A stretch of 7,368 nt of DNA from CAIODY01 sp041192505 (GTDB lineage: Bacteria > Bacteroidota > Bacteroidia > Chitinophagales > CAIODY01). The notes beneath the pieces were generated by a model. It searched no databases and was not told the origin of the DNA. It saw nothing but the letters and a program-made list of their open reading frames with translations. Of the stretch, positions 3,648 through 7,368 are shown piece after piece. The position numbers and the translations under genes are program-made. The DNA lies in NCBI GenBank assembly GCA_041192505.1, contig JBEEMV010000020.1, positions 1 to 7,368 of the forward strand, read 5' to 3'. Numbering within the stretch: the stretch's first letter is position 1; the number at the start of each line of letters is the position of its first letter.

Positions 3648-6536
3648 TTACGCCATTGCCATTTCTTCCACACTTGGGCAAGTACAAATCAAATTTCTAT
3701 CACCATGTGTATCATTCACACGGGCAACCGAAGCCCAAAATTTATTATGGCGTACAAATGGTTGTGGGTATGCCGCTTCTTCACGGCTGTAACTGTGCAA
3801 CCATTCATCATTGGTAATTGCAGCCAAAGTATGTGGTGCATTTTTCAATGGATTATCAGTTGCACTCCAAGTGGCATTTTCTACTTTTTTAATTTCTTCT
3901 CGGATAGAAATTAACGCATCGCAAAAGCGGTCTAATTCAGCTTTGTCTTCACTTTCTGTTGGTTCAATCATCAAAGTACCAGCCACAGGAAATGAAACTG
4001 TAGGTGCATGAAAACCATAGTCCATCAAGCGTTTGGCAATATCGGTTACTTCAACACCAATGGCTTTAAACGGACGACAATCTAAAATAAATTCGTGTGC
4101 TACTCTGCCTTTGTTGCCGCTGTATAACACATCGAAATGCTTAGCTAGCCTTGTTTTCATATAGTTGGCATTCAATATTGCATACTTTGTTGCGTTGGTA
4201 ATTCCTTCGCTGCCCAACATTTTTATGTAAGCATAGCTAATCAACAAAATGCTTGCAGAGCCCCACGGAGCAGCACTTACAGCCGTTGTTCCTTTTTCGC
4301 CGCCCGTGTTTTGATAAATATGTTTTGGTAAATAAGGTGCTAATTTTTCATTGCAACAAATGGGTCCCATGCCAGGGCCACCGCCACCATGTGGAATCGC
4401 AAATGTTTTATGCAAATTGATGTGATTCACATCAGCACCAATTGTAGCAGGCGATGTTAACCCAACTTGTGCATTCATGTTGGCACCATCCATATAAACC
4501 AAGCCGCCATTATCATGAATAATTTGACAAATTTCGATAATGCTTTCTTCAAACACACCATGCGTTGATGGATAAGTAACCATCAGGCAAGCCAGATTGG
4601 CTGCATGTTGTGTGGCTTTTTCTTTCAAATCAGCCACATCAATATTTCCCATTTCATCACATTTTACGGCAACGATTTGCATACCACACATCGCTGCTGA
4701 TGCAGGATTGGTACCATGTGCCGATGTTGGAATCAAAGCAATATTTCTGTGTTTGTCATTATGGTCATCGTGGTAAGCTTTAATAACTAACAAGCCAGCG
4801 TATTCGCCTTGTGCACCGCTGTTGGGTTGCAAACTACAAGCCGCAAAACCAGTGATGTCGCACAAATATTTTTCCAACGTTTTTATCATTTCAATATAAC
4901 CGCCCATTTGTTCGGCAGGTGCGAAAGGATGTATTTTGCTGAATTCTGGCCAACTTACAGGAATCATTTCTGAAGCTGCATTTAATTTCATAGTGCAACT
5001 TCCCAATGAAATCATGGATGTGGTTAAACTCAAATCTTTATTCTCCAACGATTTGATGTAACGCATCATTTGGCTTTCGCTGCGGTGTGTGTTGAATATT
5101 TTGTGTGTTAAGAATGTAGAAGTTCTTCTTAAATTTTCTTGAATCGAAAATGCGTTGTTATCGTGCAACCATTTCTTCCAATTCAGTTTGCTCACTTTTT
5201 GATTTTTTGCTTTTGCAAAAACTTTGCAGATATCTTCCAAATCACTTTCCGAAGTACATTCATCTAAACTGATTGAAATGGTTTCGTGGTTGATGTATCT
5301 AAAATTCATTTTTGCTTTTTCTGCTAAAGTTTTCACTTCGGCAAAAGAAGCTCCAGCATTAACTTTCAAAGTATCAAAAAAGAATTCATTTTCAGTTTCA
5401 TAACCCAATGATTTCAATGTTTCATTTAAAATGTTGGTGTAAGTATGCACTCGGTAAGCAATGCCTTTCAAGCCTTCAGCACCATGATACACGGCATACA
5501 TACCAGCCATGATGGCTAATAATGCTTGCGCAGTGCAAATATTTGAGGTTGCTTTTTCACGGCGAATATGTTGCTCACGAGTTTGCAAAGCCATACGCAA
5601 TGCAGGATTGTTAGCAGCATCAATCGACAAACCAATGATACGACCCGGAATGCTGCGTTTGTATTCATCTTTTGTAGCAAAGAATGCTGCATGAGGACCG
5701 CCATTGCCCATCGGCACACCAAATCGTTGTGAAGTACCAATCGCAATTTCAGCACCTAATTCGGCAGGTGGCGTTAATAAAGTTAACGCTAATAAATCAG
5801 TTGCCATCACCACCAACACCCCATTGCTGTGGGCTTTTTCAATGAATGTTTTATAATCATTTACTTTTCCATCATGTGCAGGATATTGCACCAATGCACC
5901 AAAAAAAGAATTGTTTAATTCAGCAGTTTTAAAATCGCCCATCACAATTTCAATGTTGATAGGTGTACTTCTTGTTTTCAAAACTTCAATTGTTTGCGGC
6001 ATACAACTTTCATCCACAAAAAATTTATTGGCAGATGCATCACCGCCTTTATGATTGGTGTTGTACAACATCAACATGGCTTCAGCAGCGGCTGTGCCTT
6101 CATCCAACAATGATGCATTGGCAACAGGAAAACCTGTTAAATCAGAAACCATGGTTTGATAATTCAACAAGGCTTCCAATCTGCCTTGTGCAATTTCAGC
6201 TTGGTAAGGTGTGTATTGTGTGTACCAGCCTGGGTTTTCAAAAATATTTCGCAGAATAACACTCGGCGTAAAAGTGTCGTAATAACCCAAACCGATGTAC
6301 GATTTGAACACTTTATTTTGCGAAGCCACCGATTTAATGTCGGCTAAATATTCCATTTCGGTTTGTGCAGTGCCACCCACTTTTGGTGCTTTTTTCAAAC
6401 GAATAGAAGCAGGCACAGTTTCATCAATAAGTTTGTCGATGCTTTTAACACCAATGGTTTGCAGCATATCAAACACTTCACTTTCATTAGGGCCGATGTG
6501 TCTGTTTTGAAATTGGTCGGGGAATAAATGGTTCAT
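3648..6536 (-). CDS. gcvP: Glycine dehydrogenase (decarboxylating), P-protein of the glycine cleavage system
   Basis: A full-length, 962-residue, single-chain (homodimeric type) P-protein. It decarboxylates glycine with pyridoxal phosphate and passes the aminomethyl group to the lipoyl arm of H-protein (GcvH); T- and L-proteins complete the cycle. It is cytoplasmic and supplies one-carbon units. Visible landmarks: RHIGP near the start (12-16), the N-terminal half with YYDTFTP (85-91), NPGWYTQYTPYQAEIAQGRLE-like region (101-121), DEGTAAAEA (145-153) and EKATSNICTAQALL (327-340), then the C-terminal half with GSCTMKLNA (512-520), SAHGTNPASA (605-614) and the PLP lysine K710 in NLHKTFAIPHGGGGPG (707-722). 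Length matches E. coli and cyanobacterial enzymes (about 950-980). The ATG at 6536 gives the expected N-terminus. C334 and C953 appear to align with a redox-sensitive cysteine pair described in the Synechocystis enzyme, from memory. No other gcv gene is adjacent, so the gene stands alone with its own leader and terminator. Identification is essentially certain. Confidence 0.98.
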   Translation of the reverse strand: MNHLFPDQFQNRHIGPNESEVFDMLQTIGVKSIDKLIDETVPASIRLKKAPKVGGTAQTEMEYLADIKSVASQNKVFKSYIGLGYYDTFTPSVILRNIFENPGWYTQYTPYQAEIAQGRLEALLNYQTMVSDLTGFPVANASLLDEGTAAAEAMLMLYNTNHKGGDASANKFFVDESCMPQTIEVLKTRSTPINIEIVMGDFKTAELNNSFFGALVQYPAHDGKVNDYKTFIEKAHSNGVLVVMATDLLALTLLTPPAELGAEIAIGTSQRFGVPMGNGGPHAAFFATKDEYKRSIPGRIIGLSIDAANNPALRMALQTREQHIRREKATSNICTAQALLAIMAGMYAVYHGAEGLKGIAYRVHTYTNILNETLKSLGYETENEFFFDTLKVNAGASFAEVKTLAEKAKMNFRYINHETISISLDECTSESDLEDICKVFAKAKNQKVSKLNWKKWLHDNNAFSIQENLRRTSTFLTHKIFNTHRSESQMMRYIKSLENKDLSLTTSMISLGSCTMKLNAASEMIPVSWPEFSKIHPFAPAEQMGGYIEMIKTLEKYLCDITGFAACSLQPNSGAQGEYAGLLVIKAYHDDHNDKHRNIALIPTSAHGTNPASAAMCGMQIVAVKCDEMGNIDVADLKEKATQHAANLACLMVTYPSTHGVFEESIIEICQIIHDNGGLVYMDGANMNAQVGLTSPATIGADVNHINLHKTFAIPHGGGGPGMGPICCNEKLAPYLPKHIYQNTGGEKGTTAVSAAPWGSASILLISYAYIKMLGSEGITNATKYAILNANYMKTRLAKHFDVLYSGNKGRVAHEFILDCRPFKAIGVEVTDIAKRLMDYGFHAPTVSFPVAGTLMIEPTESEDKAELDRFCDALISIREEIKKVENATWSATDNPLKNAPHTLAAITNDEWLHSYSREEAAYPQPFVRHNKFWASVARVNDTHGDRNLICTCPSVEEMAMA

Positions 6537-6658
6537 TATTTATGTACGATTTTGTGATTTATGATTGATGATTGAGAAGTCATTTTTCATCGGTCATTTG
6601 GGAATATTTTTGTATTTACTTATGACTAATGACCATTGTCGAATGACCAAAACGGCTG
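6537..6658 (-). other. gcvP 5' leader with degenerate short repeats
   Basis: Read towards gcvP, TGGTCATT occurs twice (6649-6642 and 6634-6627) with further degenerate copies. AAATGACCG (6599-6591) can pair with the first to make a weak hairpin. Close to the start codon lies a low-complexity run of AATCAT/AATCA units (about 6574-6555). I see no conserved glycine riboswitch core. This looks like degenerate simple-sequence DNA, although the pairing could affect translation. Confidence 0.45.
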
Positions 6659-6690
6659 CAAATGTAATATTTACAAATGGCTTTGTGAAA
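6659..6690 (-). promoter_or_regulatory. Candidate gcvP promoter
   Basis: On the minus strand TACATTTG (6666-6659) fits TAnnTTTG exactly. Upstream at a 20-bp spacing is TTTC (6690-6687), one base off the TTTG consensus. The start point would be near 6652, giving a leader of about 115 nt. The short palindrome TGTAA-TAT-TTACA (6663-6675) overlaps the box and might be a regulator site, though its arms are only 5 bp. Confidence 0.42.
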
Positions 6691-6726
6691 TGATAAAAAT
6701 CAGAAATTGTGGAAATGTGGAGAACG

Positions 6727-7368
6727 CTATGATTGATAAATTTTCATCATATCATTAGCTAATTGTTGGTTGTTGAATTGTAAGGCGTATTGATAACCTT
6801 TATCAACCATTAAATTGCTTTGTTTATTATCATTAATAACTGATTTTATGGCATCAGCTATTTCAATTTCATTTATTGGATTAATGTACAAACTATTATT
6901 GCCACCAGCTTCGCTAAAGCAAGAATTTTGAGAAGTAATAACAGGAATTTTTGAATACAAAGCTTCTATAATTGGAATTCCAAATCCTTCAAAAAAAGAT
7001 GGATATACCAAACATTTTGCTTGCTGATAAATGGCAGGAAAATCTTTGAAATCTGCATTAGTAATGAATTGTACGCCACCAACTTTTTTTTCGGCAATGT
7101 ATTTTTTTACACTACTTAAATATTCTTTTCCATTGCCAACTACTACTAAATTAATGGGTTGATTGGTTTGAATTATTTCAACGGCTTTGATTAATTGCAA
7201 CAGATTTTTTCTTTCGGAAATGGTGCCTACGTAAAGAATAAAATCATCTGGTAAATTATAGGTAGATTTTACGTTAAATTTTTCTTTATCCGATTTTATA
7301 GTTTTAAAATTATCATCACAATTTTGATAAACTACTTTTATTTTTTGTTCGTCAATTTTATAAAATTG
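6727..7368 (-). CDS. GT4-family (group 1) glycosyltransferase, N-terminus outside window
   Basis: The frame is open from the right window edge to a TAG at 6729-6727, giving 213 C-terminal residues; the true start lies beyond base 7368. It is the sugar-nucleotide-binding half of a GT-B fold enzyme. Numbering from the window edge: ILYVGTISERKNL (44-56) is the typical GT4 start of the C-terminal domain with the phosphate-contacting R53/K54. It is followed by NLVVVGNG (about 73-80), then CLVYPSFFEGFGIPIIEAL (119-137) with the E-x7-E pair E127 and E135, then PVITS and a terminal helix ending MMKIYQS. Such enzymes move a sugar from a nucleotide donor onto a glycan or lipid acceptor at the cytoplasmic face of the membrane, typically for lipopolysaccharide or capsule. 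Donor and acceptor cannot be told from this part. A TTG near 7200 is an internal leucine codon, not the start. No clear terminator follows before gcvP. Confidence 0.93.
   Translation of the reverse strand, partial: QFYKIDEQKIKVVYQNCDDNFKTIKSDKEKFNVKSTYNLPDDFILYVGTISERKNLLQLIKAVEIIQTNQPINLVVVGNGKEYLSSVKKYIAEKKVGGVQFITNADFKDFPAIYQQAKCLVYPSFFEGFGIPIIEALYSKIPVITSQNSCFSEAGGNNSLYINPINEIEIADAIKSVINDNKQSNLMVDKGYQYALQFNNQQLANDMMKIYQS

Noticed and set aside
5516..5755. 79-residue minus-strand open frame inside gcvP
   Set aside because: It is a shifted-frame shadow of gcvP without recognisable features.
6537..6726. Glycine riboswitch ahead of gcvP
   Set aside because: The location is attractive, but I see only weak AT-rich pairing and simple repeats, not the conserved GC-containing riboswitch core.

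Overview
The window is AT-rich and looks like a chromosome of a Bacteroidota bacterium, probably Chitinophagaceae or a close relative; the family-level guess is from general impression only. Three things support this. Start codons lack clear Shine-Dalgarno sequences. Promoter candidates fit the Bacteroidota TTTG / TAnnTTTG pattern. The intergenic gaps are rich in short palindromes of a kind common in that phylum. No tRNA, rRNA, CRISPR array, integrase or transposase is visible.

Layout, left to right. (1) Bases 1-716, minus: a CvfB/YitL-type S1-domain RNA-binding protein, cut at its C-terminus by the window edge. (2) Bases 717-814: a divergent intergenic region with a good TTTG-N19-TAATTTTG promoter for the next gene. 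A 30-bp imperfect palindrome lies over the -7 box and the expected transcription start. (3) Bases 815-1882, plus: a single protein joining an N-terminal XRE-type helix-turn-helix to a class II Fic AMP-transferase domain, with inhibitory and catalytic motifs intact. (4) Bases 1913-2468, minus: a type II toxin-antitoxin operon, with a 78-aa antitoxin overlapping a 109-aa RelE-like toxin by 11 bp. (5) Bases 2469-2785: a non-coding stretch with three short hairpins and a second, almost identical copy of the fic terminator region. (6) Bases 2786-3538, minus: an unrecognised putative lipoprotein. (7) Bases 3573-3645: a strong terminator and a perfect 33-bp palindrome behind gcvP. (8) Bases 3648-6536, minus: full-length homodimeric-type glycine decarboxylase (GcvP). 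(9) Bases 6537-6726: the gcvP leader, with degenerate short repeats. (10) Bases 6727-7368, minus: the C-terminal part of a GT4-family glycosyltransferase that enters from the right edge.

CvfB, GcvP and the glycosyltransferase are ordinary chromosomal genes. The segment between cvfB and gcvP is accessory in character: a self-contained HTH-Fic regulator/toxin-like gene, a RelE toxin-antitoxin pair and a lineage-specific lipoprotein, separated by palindromic DNA. The most notable structural feature is that the toxin-antitoxin operon plus the hairpin cluster lies between two 47-48 bp direct repeats. Each repeat contains the same terminator hairpin, as expected for a small insertable or excisable cassette. 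The second most notable is the palindrome over the fic promoter, which suggests autoregulation by the protein's own HTH domain.
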